A stretch of DNA of 64,000 bases from Lunularia cruciata (GCA_948567375.1 OX419757.1:74655836-74719835); one strand, 5' to 3'; counted from the stretch's first letter, positions 10,690 through 24,436 are shown. Made by a program: numbers and translations. The notes: a model not told the origin generated them from the letters alone.

Positions 10690-11880
10690 TCTAGAAAGAG
10701 CAGGTTCGCCGAGCCACGGACTTGACTCAGGTCGATGCACTTTTTCCTGTTCACAATTCTCGACTCTCACCGGAATTTATATCATAACAACCATAGCCCC
10801 CCGAGTTCTTTTATTAGTGCTTTGCTATCTTCGGTGGCAGAAATGCTCGGCGTCCTTGTTCTGGTTTAATTTGGTGGCTTGAGAAGAGGGAATACCTGAA
10901 ACAAGGTAAGTGGGAAGAAAACGTACGCTTTTAGATTGCATAATGCATGAATAACCTTATGTTTGCAGCTGAAGTTTGATTCTAAGTTAGGGAAACTAAT
11001 TGGCTGATTCCTCTCGGAGTTTTCTTCTTTTCTTAAATGTTTGGATCACACTCCTTTCTGAAAGATAGTTACATTTATAAGTGGAACAAAAATGCGTTGT
11101 TTTAGATTGCATTATGTATGTATAAGGGAACAAATAACCTCATGTTTGCAGCTGCAGTTTAATTCTAAATTAGGGAAACTAATCGGCTGATTCCTTTTGG
11201 AGTTTTCTTCTTTTCTTAAAAGTTTGTATCACACTATTTTTTTATAGTCTTGAAATCATGCTGTGGATATATAAAGTTTTATATATAAAGTTTCCCTAGT
11301 ATGATCATCCCCATATGACTATATAAGTTTCTCTAGTTTAAAATCAAACTTCAGCTGCAAAGGTTAGGTTGTACGATATGTTCAATGCAAAGTAAAATAA
11401 GACGTCTTTTCAGCTTACTTTGTTCTAGATACTCCATTTTTTTAAGCTACCAAATTAAACCCAGAATACGAACACATGCATGAGTATATTGCACGTACAA
11501 CGAGCATTTCTGCCACCGAAGTGAGCAAAGCGCTAATAATAGAACTCGGTGGGAATGGTTGCTTGTGATAAACTACATTGAGAGTCGGGAAATGCATCGA
11601 CCTAAGTTAGAGAGGCCAGCGAACCTGTTCCCTAAAAAGGGAGAGAAATGTAAACCCAAAAGCATCGACCTAAGTTAGAGGCTCGGCGGACCTGCTCTTT
11701 AGAAGGGAGAGAAATGTGAACCGAAAGGCAGCGACCTAAGTTAGAGGCTCGCCGAACCTGCTCTCTAGAAAGGGAGAGAATTTCGAACTGAAAGGCATCG
11801 GCCTGAGTTAGAGGCTTGGCGAACCTGCTCTCCGGAAAGGGCATTGGTTAGAGGCTCGGCGAACCTGCTTTGTATGAAGG
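10690..11880. repeat. Foldback (large inverted repeat) element, about 1.2 kb
   Basis: The left arm (about 10690-11030) and right arm (about 11340-11880) are inverted copies. Shared blocks include AGAGCAGGTTCGCCGAGCC, TCGATGCA, GAGTTCT(T/A)TTATTAG, CTTCGGTGGCAGAAATGCTCG and GTTTAATTTGGTGGCTT, the last two slightly diverged. The middle also holds a direct repeat (about 10945-11050 and 11110-11240). No coding capacity is evident, consistent with a foldback or MITE-like element. It lies immediately upstream of ORMDL. Confidence 0.7.
11580..11875. repeat. Tandem units inside the right foldback arm
   Basis: A unit of about 60-75 bp, built of CGACCTAAGTTAGAGGCTCG, GCGAACCTGCT and GGGAGAGAA blocks, occurs four to five times in the right arm but only once in the left arm. 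The expansion therefore followed formation of the foldback. The minus-strand open frame across it (11632-11844) merely translates the repeat. Confidence 0.7.
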
Positions 11881-13929
11881 GAGAAGGATATCAGATCACA
11901 TATACGGAGTAAAGGAGTTTATCTACGGACAATCGATAAACATGTGAATCCTTCGAATATATTAAATTGTAGATTGGTATGACAAACCAAATAGTGTAGC
12001 ATAGTTTATGGGATTCCATTCAAAATAGTTCTATGTCCAAGAAATTCATGGCATGGTATTGGCACTCAACAAGCAAGGCATCCCTAGGCCGCGACCAACT
12101 TGCTTTAATTGGTAGTTTTATAGTGTAACAATACTTTAGGCATTGGTGTCATTTGATTTTCCCGGTTATAAATATTGAATTTGAGAAGTAAGAGCGCTAT
12201 TTGAAGTGAACGAGGTTGGCTCAGACTGTGTGGGGACTTGCTTAAATATTTTTATTAATTTCAGTTAAATGAAGTCTTTCTCATAAATTTTATCTTGATA
12301 GAAAATTTAAATAAAATTTGCATTTGTCCTTGTTAAGAAGCATATTTTTCACCATCCCCTCTTTACTCTTGCTATTTCAAGCAACTGAATGTATGATTCT
12401 CTAATACTCACAAGAATCTTCCAAGGGTCCTATCATCAAATGTTCCAAGGTCCTATCTCTCTACCATCTATGACTATAACATAGTGTATTACACTTCTCG
12501 GAAGGCACTATGTTATTGGAGGAATGATTCAGACTACTTAGCCTTCCAATTTGTGATACTTAACAATACTTAACAATGCTTAGGCTTGTAAAAATCCATT
12601 CCTGGCCTATGTAGAGCACCTAGAGGTCCATTCTCTAGTTCCACATGAATGATTCCTTCACTCCAATGCTTACACTTATGCGCCAAGATTCATCATGACT
12701 AAGTACGTAAGCATTCATATAAAGAGCGGACACATACACTGACTTGACAGTCTTGATTGTATAACCTCATTATTGCAATGGAAAGTTGCACCAAACAAAC
12801 CTTATAAACATTGGATCTAAGCTCTATATACATTTCTTACTTAGCCACCAAACAGATCTAGTGGCTACAAATGGTTGAAAATCTTCTAATTACGCCTTGT
12901 CCTCACTAATAAGATTTGTATCTTATCTTAATCTAATCTCCAACTAGGAGCGTCTGAAATGGCACTTCCACCTCAATAGATGTTTTATAAGCTATTACTC
13001 ACAATTTATAGTAGACCTAACATCTTATAAACCTTATACAAATATTTCAAGAAAGATTAAGAAAAGAGTATTCAAGTTGAGAAATTTATCATATTCACAA
13101 AAATTTGATATAAATTTCATGCAAAATAATTAACCTTAAGAAAATACTATATGAGATTTTACGATGGGTCACTTTTCAAAACCAAGTGCATTTTCCTTAG
13201 TTCATAGAGCGTGTATGTTGAAACATCAGATTGAATAACAATTTTAAATGAACTGACTACAATTGCTTGAAGAACACGATTTTGGAATTAAATCTTGTTA
13301 CAAAAATCTCGTTAGACCATTTAGAAAGAAGCGGATCAAATCATGCTAATTTTTCGTTAGTTATTTTGCATCCAAAAGATACTTTGCCTTGTAAAATTCT
13401 AAAATAATTCTTTTTGTCATTTTACATATCTCATTTGACATATGATCATCCTACGTTTTAGAATATTGTTTGCGATAATCATGACATCATCAGATATTTG
13501 GAGACAGGTACTACATTTTAATGAAAAAGCCATGTCAGTACGCTATTTAAACTAATAAAGATATATTCTCCCCAAAATCTTGTCACAAGTTCTCCAAAAA
13601 GGATACCAAAATGGAGTGCATTCCGTTCACGCTGTACATCCTATAGAGGTCGTAGAGTCACTGTGAAACCGCTGCAACCTCTGTGACCATGATCAGAGTT
13701 CAGATCCTTGTTCGTGAAGGTGAGCTACTGCGAATTTGTTCGAATTGACCTTACACTCAGATCACACGGTAAACGACAAGCTTACAATTTTGATTCATAT
13801 GAAAAGAAATGGTAAATCCATGGGATTGATGTACTCAGTTGCCTGAACCCGGTTCTTTCCTCGGGCTGGTCGGTTGTGTCTGCGTTTCTCTTTCTTTTTA
13901 TCTTGCCAGATGCAGATATTATCCGAAGA
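11881..13929. other. AT-rich spacer, nothing recognised
   Basis: There is no open frame of note and no familiar repeat. Base composition is strongly AT-rich. I see no gene here. Confidence 0.5.
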
Positions 13930-13984
13930 ATGATTTAAAATCAGAAACGTGCGCTAATATGATTTAAAATCAGAAACGTGCGCT
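13930..13984. repeat. Direct repeat, 26 bp, period 29
   Basis: ATGATTTAAAATCAGAAACG followed by TGCGCT occurs at 13930 and again at 13959 with no mismatch in the 26-bp core. It is a small tandem duplication. The core contains GATTTAAAATC, itself a near-palindrome. Confidence 0.8.
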
Positions 13985-14378
13985 TATTCGTCGGACTTTG
14001 AGAACATGATGATTTGACATTTGGGCAACAGTTCACTTTCGTGAAGGTTTCCTATGGATCCCGAAGTATATATTTTACAACAAAGACAGCATTCACACAG
14101 TTCAGGATTCTTGTGAATGAAATCTATTTGGGTAACTCAGTAGGAGAGACAGGAGTTTGAGGAAGTAGAGTTTCTAGTTGGATTGCATCCTTCCATCCTA
14201 TCGCGACGACCTGCAGACTGGTAAGATTTCTTACGCTAGATCTCGTCTTCGGATTCCAATTGAATTTAGACTACAGACCACTTGTTAGTGTTCGAGGATG
14301 TACGTTCATGTCAATTACCTGAGTGGTGAACTTTGTTTGTTGCTGTAGATCATTGAGTTCTCAGATATCGTCGCCAAC

Positions 14379-14630
14379 ATGAACCCTTACTCTGATGACT
14401 CTTCGCCGGTTGTTGACAGCGATGGAGGAGACTCTTCAGTTGTCACAGTTGTCACAGACGAGGTCATCCAGGAAAAGAATGACCATGAAGGCCAGATCAT
14501 ACTGCGTACTTCCAGGAAGAAATCCAAGAGAAAGATGGTTGTCACGAGGAAAGTGATGATTTACTTCAAAGTCGACGGGACAATCGATCATCAAGTCGAC
14601 GTAACGAATAGGCCAGAATATAATAATTGA
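14379..14630 (+). CDS. Hypothetical acidic/basic small protein, 83 aa
   Basis: I do not recognise this protein. The open frame runs from ATG 14379 to TGA 14628-14630. The first half is Ser/Asp-rich and acidic (residues 4-37); a Lys/Arg cluster (RKKSKRK, residues 46-52) follows and could act as a nuclear localisation signal. Upstream, CTGGTAAGATTTC near 14218-14231 and TTGCTGTAG ending at 14349 would form a GT-AG leader intron, and AATAAA follows near 14804. These signals make a real short gene plausible but not proven. Confidence 0.35.
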   Translation: MNPYSDDSSPVVDSDGGDSSVVTVVTDEVIQEKNDHEGQIILRTSRKKSKRKMVVTRKVMIYFKVDGTIDHQVDVTNRPEYNN

Positions 14631-14804
14631 TAACAAGATCGTCCCGACTGCTCTGTATGCGTTCGAAGTTGCCATTCTCAGGTACTAAGATGAGATGCAA
14701 TCGTGTTACATTTTGACCTAATTTGGGAAGACTGTTTATCTGTCTTTTGTCACGTCGTCTTTCACAGAATCCTCTGTGTTTCTGCAGGCCATGATCTATC
14801 TTCA

Positions 14805-15110
14805 ATAAAATTGATATGGAAATAAGACGCCACTAGCAACATATCATTAGCATGCCACATATGTGAATCAATACGCCTGTCACCCCATGAAGAACCCATC
14901 TACTCCGTCAATCAACCGCATGCGAAATTTCACTATTTGTCTCGGAGTCCTGATTTATTATGGCAGTCGTCTTGCTGAATCATGGGTTGGTTAGTCTGTT
15001 GCCCAACTTTGCATTTCCAATTTGATTCGGGGCCAGAAGCCGTGAAGCTTCTGTCACCGGATGTGGGCAAATCCACTAGGAACTACACTTCAAGTGCTGA
15101 CTGCTTAGGA
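14805..15110. other. Spacer with no recognised gene
   Basis: It contains no convincing open frame or familiar repeat. Confidence 0.5.
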
Positions 15111-15186
15111 TAACAAGATGGATTGGACGACCCCATCAAGCCGAACAAGGAAAAGACATAGGGGTAAAACGGGGCTTAACCCCAAT
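15111..15186. repeat. Dispersed repeat R, copy 1
   Basis: It is a 70-75 bp block with GACCCCATCAAGCC, then AAGG(A/G)(A/G)AGACA, then GGTAAAA(C/T)GGGGCTTAACCCC. Related copies lie at 25424-25500, 27061-27208 (two), 31935-32005 and 32816-32889. The end is a near-perfect GC palindrome. It could be the U5-like end of a non-autonomous LTR element read on the minus strand, but this is not shown. Confidence 0.6.
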
Positions 15187-15930
15187 AATAGATGCTAAGG
15201 TGACGGTGCGCTTACTGCAAGCCGTTACTATTGTGTGTCATCCTACTTGTGGGAATAGCCCGTCGGAAAGCGAAAATCCAACTTCATACGGGCGTCCGTA
15301 CCGGAACTATTCTACTACCGACTTCCGTCAAACGCATGCCTCCGTTCCAACCAAGAGATTGCATCTATGGGAGTTTTGTAAATCTCCAGAAGTTCAAGAG
15401 GGTTAAATTTAGAAAATATTGCAGGTATGTAGAGTGAGTGTTTAGCATGAAAGTGGTTGTTTATCTGAAATTTGGTTTATGGAAAATATTGATCAAATAG
15501 GATAAATATATGATTAAATTGAAAATTTACAGTGTTGTCTGAATTGGTTATCTTCTCGGGGGCGCTTACCCCGAGTATACTTTTTTTCCCCACTCAAACT
15601 CATTGCACCTCTCGAGAGCGGAGCACAAGGTATTGTGATATTGGGACCTCCTTATCACTCACCATAAGCACTTGGTAAAAGTCAGAATTTGGGGTTGTGT
15701 ACTAGAGAAATAAAGAATTAAATGGACGAATTGTTTCACCCTTCGTTCTGATACAGAAGACGGTGAAACTGAAAGAATCGACAACACAGTAGAGAAAAAC
15801 AAGGCAATCACTTAAAATGACAAGGACGGCAAGACCCTATCCAACTTTACAAGGATAAAAGCTAAAGTGGGACTAATCTCCAGTAGTATCGGACATTATC
15901 GTGCTGCATCTTAGGGCATCTAAGATATCT
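15187..15930. other. Spacer between repeat blocks
   Basis: Two overlapping 68-codon frames at about 15200-15437 have no recognisable similarity. Otherwise nothing is seen. Confidence 0.4.
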
Positions 15931-15939
15931 GATATATTT

Positions 15940-16070
15940 ATTTATAATTGGAGCATTCGGAGAAGCAGAACCTCATGTGATCTCTATTATTCGGAGAAGC
16001 ATCAGCTAATGTGATTTCTCTTAGTAATGGTATAACGACATTATAACTATTTGGATACATGTCATTCACA
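15940..16070. repeat. Short repeated block related to the 27.3-kb array
   Basis: ATTCGGAGAAGCA occurs twice (about 15954 and 15990), each followed by a TGTGAT(C/T)TCT block. The preceding ATTGGAGCATT also occurs at the 27.3-kb array. As there, it lies to the right of a repeat-R block. Confidence 0.45.
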
Positions 16071-16599
16071 TAAAGAAAGTGTGTAGTACATATATGCTTA
16101 TATGGAACAACATTCGGGAACTTTGATGTTCAAAGTGTTCTCAACAATTTTAAAGACTTAGATTAGATAATTCACCTCTTGCCACTTGCAGAAGAACCTC
16201 GGACAACCTCCGAGCCAAATCCCCTTTTCCCTACTAAAAATGTAAGGATGGTGTATCTCCTATTTTATAGAATCTTTTATAGTTTACGTAGATTAAAATT
16301 GAAAGAATAAATTAATATTTGGAGGTGCGGTGAGATACCGGAAGCTCAACTAGGTTAAGAGTAGAGAAGGATTTTAAATTTAATAAAAAATATCTTAGGT
16401 CCTCAAAGATTAAATGTAGTCATAAGAATGCTTACTTCAAACCCTACTCTCAAGAATTGTGATAGTCTTGTGCCGGGTTACTTAAGTTGCCAAAGCAAGT
16501 TGGCGTAGACATTCTAGCTTGTAATCTACACATCTCGCGTTCCTAGACAAGTACAGCACACGGGATATGTTTGCTATTGTTTTATTGTCAGTATTTTAG

Positions 16600-19500
16600 A
16601 CGTACAATGCAGCTTCTATCAATGAATACTTTCATTTTTCCAGTCCTAGATCTTGCATCTCAAATTGGGTCTTTAAGTACTCCTTAAGATGGGACACTAG
16701 CTTCTCACATCTACCAGTGATAATGACATCATCTACATAGATGGTGATTATCAAATCCTGAGCTGCTTCAAACCATACAAGGTAGGATCAGAAAGACAAA
16801 TATCAAACCCATGAGCTACCAAGAAGGAAGTACTCTTTGCATACCAAGCCTTAGGTGCTTGCTTCAAGCCATAGAGTGCTTTTTGTAGCTTGCAAACTTG
16901 AGATGGAAATTATGAGTCCCTAAAAACTAGGTGGTTGCACCATGTCAACTTTCTCCTCAAGATTTCCATTGAGAAATGAGTTCTTGAAAGCCATCTGGTG
17001 TAATTGCCAAGCTCGTTGAACTACAATTGCAACCACTATATGAATGGTTGTCATCTTGACAATAGGACTAAATGTCTCATCATAGTCCATGCCAATTGCT
17101 AAGCATCATTTTTTTCCACCAAGTGTGCCTCGTACATGTTCATAGAGCTATTAGAATTATGCTTCATAAGGAAGACCCATCTATGATAGATAGCCTTATG
17201 ATCATAAGGTAGATCCACCAAATCCCATGTGCGTTAGTGGTAGAGAGAAAAACTTCATGCAAAATATTCCTAATAGGGTGTTTCATCCATTGAGACTATC
17301 TTGGACCAAGTACTTGACTGGTCACCTCCCCTTGCACTGGTTTTGATGTGGTATTCACAAAGATGATATCCTACATATGTGTATTGTGTGTAGGTACAAG
17401 CATGTGCTAGACGATGGTTTATCATCCTCACTAGTAACAACTCCATCAGAAGGGATTACAATTTTAGAGGCACAACCTCTTGAACTATCTAATTGAGGCG
17501 TAGTTTGAACAACCTCTCTAGGTGCTCCCATAGGTACAAAGGAAAACAATGGAAGTAGTCCTCCTTGAGCTCTCAATAAGTGGTATAGAATACCAAAGAG
17601 TGAGAGCTAACACAAACTAAGAGGAAATTTCACCAAAGATAACATCCTCGCTAACATAGAACATTAGAGTTGTGGGACTATAACATCTATACCCTTTGGA
17701 ATCTAGAGCGTATTCAAGGAAAATGCATTTCTCAACCTTTGGATCTAACTTCTTACACTTCTCACTAGGAATGTGTACATAACAAGTCCAACCAAAGACC
17801 TTGAGGAAGGAATAGTCAGTCCTATTGCCTATAAATGCCTCCAAAGGAGTACATGAGTGAATTGTAACATTTGGTGTGCAATTCATCAAATACATTGCAC
17901 ATGAAACAACTTCAACCCAATAAACCTTGACCATGTGCTTCTCATTAAGCATGGTTTGCTCTACTTCAGCTATGTGACAATTCTTTTTCTCTGCAACCCC
18001 ACTCAATTGTGGACTGTAGGTGCCCATCTTCTATCTCAAGATGCCTTGATCTCTCAAGTATTGGTCAAATTTGAGAAAAAGAAACTCTCCTCCTCCATCA
18101 GTTCTCAATTTAAGGGAACTAAAACCAAATTGTTTCTCTATTAGTCTTTGGAAAATCTAAAATGCTAAAAGGATCTATATAGAAGCCTTGCTTTTTAGAA
18201 AGCAGACCCAAATCCAGCAAGAGTAGTCATCAATAAAAGACACAAAGTAATGACAATCACTTAAGCTTGGTTTTGAAGCAGTCCATACATTGGTATGAAC
18301 CAATTCAAGGAGTTTGCTAGCATGCCTACCACCTTTGCTTTTAAAGGGTTGTCTAGCCTACTTGCAAAACTAACATGCTTCATATATTGTAGAAGTATCA
18401 AACAAAACAATTTGGTCAACCTAGTGACCAAAATAGAGGAAGGAAGACATTTCAATCTCTGAAGATTCATATATCCAACTTGCTTGTGCCAGATAGCAAT
18501 GGCAGGCACAAGTAGACCACTTTGTCCATTCATGAGATATTGCAAGGTAGGTACAAAAGCATCAAGCTTAAGCAATCTGCCATTCCTACTACCTTGTGCT
18601 ATAAGGCTGCCACTAATATTTTCAATAAATCATTCATCTTTGTTGAAGTGCACTTGCATACCTTGCTCTACCAATTTTCCTTAGGTAACAAGTTTTTGGA
18701 TATGGTAGGCACATGAAGAACATTTTGCAACCCTTGGAGTGAAAAATGAGCAATAGAGAGTGAAGTGTGACCTGTATTTTAAATTTGGTGCTTGGTGTCA
18801 TCTCCTATCACCATGTATCTGGGCATCTCCACATTTGAGAGGTAGTGAAGCATTCTCAATGTGGTGTCATGTGACTGGTGACATTTGAATCAATCACCCA
18901 ATCAACTTCAGATTGGAACATTGTGTAGGTCTTATGAGCGATGACTAACAATTGCTCTTGGTCTTTTGTGCAAGCATAACCTTATTTCTGCATTGGTCAT
19001 TTTGCTTCTTGAAGCAAAATTTAGCAACATGCCCTTGTTGGTGATAATAGCTATAAGTACCAGTATTTTGTCCCCTAGTATTTTGCATCTATTGTTGCAT
19101 TGCTCCGTATCCACCCCTACCTTGATTGCCAGCATTGTGAACACCACCTCTTGTAGAATGCTTGCCTTGACCCCTATCTCAAAATCCTCTAGTGTCTACA
19201 AAATACAAGCTTTATAGGACATTAGATGAGGAGGAGCTAAAACTCTACAACAATTTCAACTCCTCACCAAGTAGCATCGTAACTAACTCATTCCACTTGG
19301 GAAGCAGCTCTCGGGTAGAAATCAATGTCATGAACTATTTGTAGTATGATATAAGACCTTATAGCATACCTCTTATTAGCATAGTTGGATCAATTATAAC
19401 CTTTATAGATCCAACTTGATCCACCAATCTCTTCATGTGGTTAACTTAATTGTTAATGAACATTGAGCTTTTCTTAGGCATATTGAAATGTTGTAGCAAT

Positions 19501-20165
19501 TGTAATTTCCTAGCCTCTATTCCAAAATGAAACAAATTGGGCAGAGCATCCCAAGCTATTTTGGGTGAAGTGAGGTCCTGAATATGACCTATCATTGACA
19601 ATGAAACACAAAATGCATTGTAATAGATTGCTTGGAATGATCTATGTGCCCTTGCTGCATATGTTGCTTTTGATGATCCATCACAAACCATCAAAATCAG
19701 TTTTTTCTCCTCCTCTGTTATGAGACTCCATAGCCCTTGACCTTGTAGGAACATATGCTTGCAAAATTTTGAAATAGTCCAATTGAGCTTATCGAGCTTC
19801 TCTCCAATGATCATATTCTTGGACTCCACCATTACTACAATCATAGAATTGTAGCACTTGTATGCATGAGAAAAATCAAGAAATGCACCATGGTAGGTCT
19901 ACAAAATGGACCAAAATGAGTAATATCTTGATGGAAAACACATAGCTCTAACTTGTAGAGTCCAAAAAATTTGTTTCTCAAAAGTGACCTTGCCCAATAC
20001 TAGAGTGGAGAAATGTCTGCCAACTCCAATTAACAAGAAATTTCCACAAGGACAAAATGACCAATTGCAAATTCTTGCCTTTGGTCTCACCATAGATACC
20101 CTATAGCTCCAACAAATGTAGTTTGGCCTTCCAAATAGACCAGGGATGTTCTCAAAAGGTGTTGC
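16600..20165 (-). mobile_element. Ty1/copia fossil I (minus)
   Basis: In minus-strand order, gag-like sequence (about 20165-19440), integrase (about 18100-17600) and reverse transcriptase (about 17400-16600, with a YVDD block) are recognisable. Gag-integrase-RT order identifies Ty1/copia. The 3' part (RNase H and LTR) is not found, and no 5' LTR is seen. The element is heavily broken, with well over ten disruptions, and is old. Confidence 0.75.
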
Positions 20166-20174
20166 CAATGGCAG

Positions 20175-23100
20175 GATGACCTCTAAATGTCACTAAAATG
20201 GGGTATCTACCAAATTCAATGACAAAATCAAAGTTAAAATGTTTGATGGACAAGATTTTTGGATGGTGGAAACTTCAGATCAAGGACTACCTCTATCAGA
20301 GGGATTTGTATACTCCTCTTGAAGGAATGAAACTAAAAAAATGTAGATGTTGATCATGAGAGTGATGCAACATGGAAGATGTTGGATTGAAAAGCACTTG
20401 GTGTAATTTCTCTAGGCTTGACAAAGAAGACCAAGTATCACATTGCTAAAGAGATGTGACAAAGAGCTTCTGGGGGAGATAATTACTCACCTTCTACATC
20501 TTTGACGACTTTGTAAGTGGAAAATTTTGGGAGAAATCAGAAATGATTTAAGCACAAGTACTATGGTAGATTGAAGTCTAGGGAAAGGACAAGAAGCACG
20601 GCAACAATATCAAATAGTGAGTTTTTGTATTGTAATCAACCTAGGAATAGGAGGCATCAATGTGAGGATTATAAATCAAAGCTGGAAGAAGACAAAGAAA
20701 ACATAAATGTGGTTAATGAAGAATTACATTTGGAAAACCTATGCTTAGTTACAAGTTTAGATTCAATCACAAACAAGGTTGTAGATGTAATTTTCTAAGG
20801 ATACAAGAAACCCCAAGAGAAACAAAAGAGAAGAAACACAACAAAAACACAAGACTTAATCCCTCAATACTCCCATGCCGAAAGGAACACCTTGTCTTTA
20901 TTATATAGCAAAAAGGAACCACTTAAAGAGAGCTACACCCTTGGATCAAATACATGGATTGGTGATATGTCAGCAAGCTCTACCCTTATATTAGCTACAT
21001 GGATTGATGATATATTTTATCCTTATCTTATTTGGTCAGTCAAACAAGTTGACCAAATTTGACCAAAGGGAATCTTTGGGAAATCTTCATGTAGAAAGCT
21101 CAAAACAGCATGGGTGAAAAATTGGTGGAAAGCTCTCAACAAGACAAACAAAGAGGAGAAGGAAACATCTTTCCCAATGCTTTGAAAGGGGAATCTTTTA
21201 TTTTTCAAGCCTAATTCATCCATTTAGGCCTCTAAAATTGGCTTTGAAGTTTTCAAGGTGTTTTTGGTCTCTGCCATATTAGTGGAAGTACTCTCTTGGT
21301 GACACCTCTATTTGATCTACTTAGACCATCATATGTAACATCCTTCAAGATATTACCAAGCCAATTTCTACCTCTAGATAATATGTCTAGTTAATGATTT
21401 TATTGTAGACTATGGAGCTTCATTTCATTGTACTTCAAAGAAAAGCTTGCTTAGCACTTATTGTAATGGTGATTTTGTACAAGTCATTGTAGGAAATGGT
21501 CAAAGGTGCTCAATAGTTGGGAAAGGAATGATCATGATCAAGCTTCCCAATGGAGCAAAGCTTATCTTATGAGATACAAGACATGTTCCTCAATTGGAGA
21601 GAAACCCTATATTAGATAGCAAGCTTGATGAAGGAGGTTTTTTTAGGACACTTGGAAGTGGAGAATGGAAGATAATATCTGGAGCACATTTAGTACCAAA
21701 GGTGAAGCATATAGGTACACTTTACCTTCTCCAAGGAGACAACATTGAGAATTTGGTGATAGCAATTGTGGTTTCAAAAAATCCATCAACACTATGGCAT
21801 CAAATATTATGAAACCTTGGTAAAAAAGGTATGAAGTAGTTACACACAAGATATTTAATCTCAGTTTTGAAGAAAATTGAGTTATAATTCTATGAAACCT
21901 ATACGTATAGAAAGCAAAAGGCAATCAGTTTTAATTTAGAAGGTAGACAAAGCAAAACCAAGAAGTTAGAGTTGGTACACACCAATGTATGTAGTCTACC
22001 TCAAGAGCTTTCATATTGAGGCAAGAGGTACTTTGTCACTTATATTGATGATGCAACCAAGAAGACTTGGGTTTATGCTATCCATGAAAAATCAGGAAAT
22101 TTCAATGTGTTTAAATTGTGGAAAACAATATTTGAGAAAATATATGTGTTTGACAACGGAGGAGAATACAAAAGTCAAGAATTTTTAAAATTCCTTGAGC
22201 CAAGAAGGCATTTATGGCATCAAAATAATTCCAAGAACACCCAAATAAAATAGCATAGCTGAAAGGATGAATCAAACAATTTTGGAACAAGCAAGATGTA
22301 TGAGAATACATGTTGGATTACCACTCTTTTTTGAGCAGCAACGGTTGAAACGGTTGTGTTCTTGATCAACAAAACTCCTACTAGTGCACTAAATGGAAAA
22401 TCTACCAAGGAAGCATGGATAGGTAAGAGGGTAAATTATTCCTTCTTAAGGGTATTTGGTTGTTTAGCATACTTCTTGATTGACAAAAAGAACAGGAAGA
22501 AACGTGATGTAAAGTCTCAAAAATGCACTTTCATTGGTTATGGGAGTGATGAGTATGGTGATGTGATGAATATAGGCTTTGGGATTTTGAAACTAAAAAA
22601 TTCATAAGAAGTAGGAATGTGAGATTCCATGAGAGTAAGATGTCTACAGATTGTGAAGATGTTCAACAAGCAATGATTGAACCAAAGTATGTTGATTTGG
22701 ATATTGAGTCCAAGAAGAGTTTTTCAAAATATCCACTTGCTCTTGCAATCAAATTCATGAGGAATTCAACAAGAATGAAGACTCTAATGACCAACAAGGT
22801 CATCAAGAGGGAAGCAAGGAACCTGAGGAGCAAAAAATTATTGAAAAGCAAACAAATCCAACACCAAGGAGATCAACAATATTGAGAAAACCACAGGTTA
22901 TTTTTTATCCATCTACAAATATAATTTCAAGTCACATATGTATATTACTTGGGGGAGCCAAACAACATATGAGGAAGTTAGAAATGATATCTCTTTTATG
23001 AAATGGTATTATGCTATGAAAGATGAGGGTATATTGAATAAATATGAATAAATATTGAATATGAATATAGTAGTTATGAAGGATCTTCATCTAGAATAGC

Positions 23101-24436
23101 TTTATGTTACAAGATAATGTCTTCATGGTGAGCTTGATGAAGAACTATACATAGTACAAACATAGGTTTTATAGCAAAAGGCAAGGAATATCTAGTTTTT
23201 GAATTTGAGGAAGAATATGTATGGGCTAAAATAGGCCCCGCAACAATGGTTCTTGTGGTTTGATAATTTCATTCAAGAAAAAGATTTTACAAGATGTGAA
23301 GTTGATCAATGTATTTATCTTAGAGTTTTTGGTGATGGAGATATACAATATCTCTCTTTATATGTGCATGATATGCTTGTAGATAGCTCCAATATAAAGA
23401 GGATAGTAGAACTGAAAAAATGCTGAAATCTGAATTCTCTATGAAAGATTTAGGTGAAGCTAAGAAGATACTTGGCATGAATATTGTTCAAGATAGGAAG
23501 AACACAAAGTTGTGGTTGTCATGGGAAGACTATGTCAAGAAGGTGTTGAAGAGATTCATTATACATAATGCACAACTAGTATTAACTCCTCTCAAAAGAC
23601 ATTTCAAGCTCTCAAAGGACCCATACCCAAGAAATGAAGTTGAAAGTGCCAAGATGTCCAAGGTTCCATATCAATCAGCAATTGGAATCCTAATGTATGC
23701 CATGATGAGCACAAGACCAGACATTGCACAAGATGTGGGGAATGGTAGCAGATATATGTAAAATCCAAGCAAGGAGTATTGGAATGCTATCAAATGGATG
23801 CTTAGATATCTAGTTGGTACATCTACTTATGTTGTCTGTTTTGAAGGGAAATCCTAAGAGATACAAGGCTATGTAGAGTGATGATCATACAAGAGATCAA
23901 GATAGTGGAAGAAGCACTACTGGATTTATTTTTACAATTGGAGGTAAAACTATAAGTTGGATGTCAAGATTACAAAAGATAGTGGCACTATCTACAATGG
24001 AAGTAGAGTATGTGACTATCACAAAGGAAATCAGGTGGTTTACAAGGATACATGGAAGAGCTACATTAAAAGCAATCCAACAATACAACCAAATTATGAG
24101 CACTCTTTGGAGTGACAGTCAAAGTGCAGTACATGTGGCAAAGAATGCCTGTTACCATTCTAGAACAAGACATACCAAAAGAAGAAACCATTTCATCAGG
24201 TCACCACTCAAAGGAAAATGAGTTGAAGCTCAAGAAGATTGAAGGCTCAAAGAATCATGCTGATATGTTTACCAAGGTTGTAGGTCAAGAAAAACATATT
24301 TTTTACAGTTCCAATAAAAGTTTTGTTTTAAAAAAATGATGAAGTAGAGTTATAGAATTTTGTGTGCATTGTCAATTGGAAGCTAGGAGCTTCAATGGGT
24401 ATTGATGTCTTTCACATTAATTTAGAGGGTGAGTTT
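20175..24436 (+). mobile_element. Ty1/copia fossil II (plus)
   Basis: Gag-like sequence (about 20200-20800), protease (about 21390-21450), integrase (about 22000-22600), reverse transcriptase (about 23100-23760) and RNase H (about 23960-24220) occur in copia order, followed by a purine-rich tract and the candidate 3' LTR. It abuts fossil I head to head at about 20170. Many breaks; old. No 5' LTR recognised. Confidence 0.8.
20790..21350 (-). mobile_element. Nested solo-LTR-like insertion in copia fossil II
   Basis: About 560 bp interrupt fossil II between its gag and protease regions. Read on the minus strand it starts TGTTACATATG and contains a TATATAATAAAG promoter-like/polyadenylation-like block (near 20899-20911), as LTRs do. 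Target-site duplication was not resolved, so exact ends are approximate. Confidence 0.45.

Noticed and set aside
10180-10725. Two long plus-strand open frames (181 and 138 codons) rich in Pro, Ser, Leu and Phe
   Set aside because: They only translate the TTCCC and CT-rich leader of the ORMDL gene on the other strand; low complexity, no domain.
11632-11844. Minus-strand open frame with repeated REQVRRASNLGRC
   Set aside because: It is the translation of the tandem DNA unit in the foldback arm; the periodicity comes from the repeat, not from a protein.
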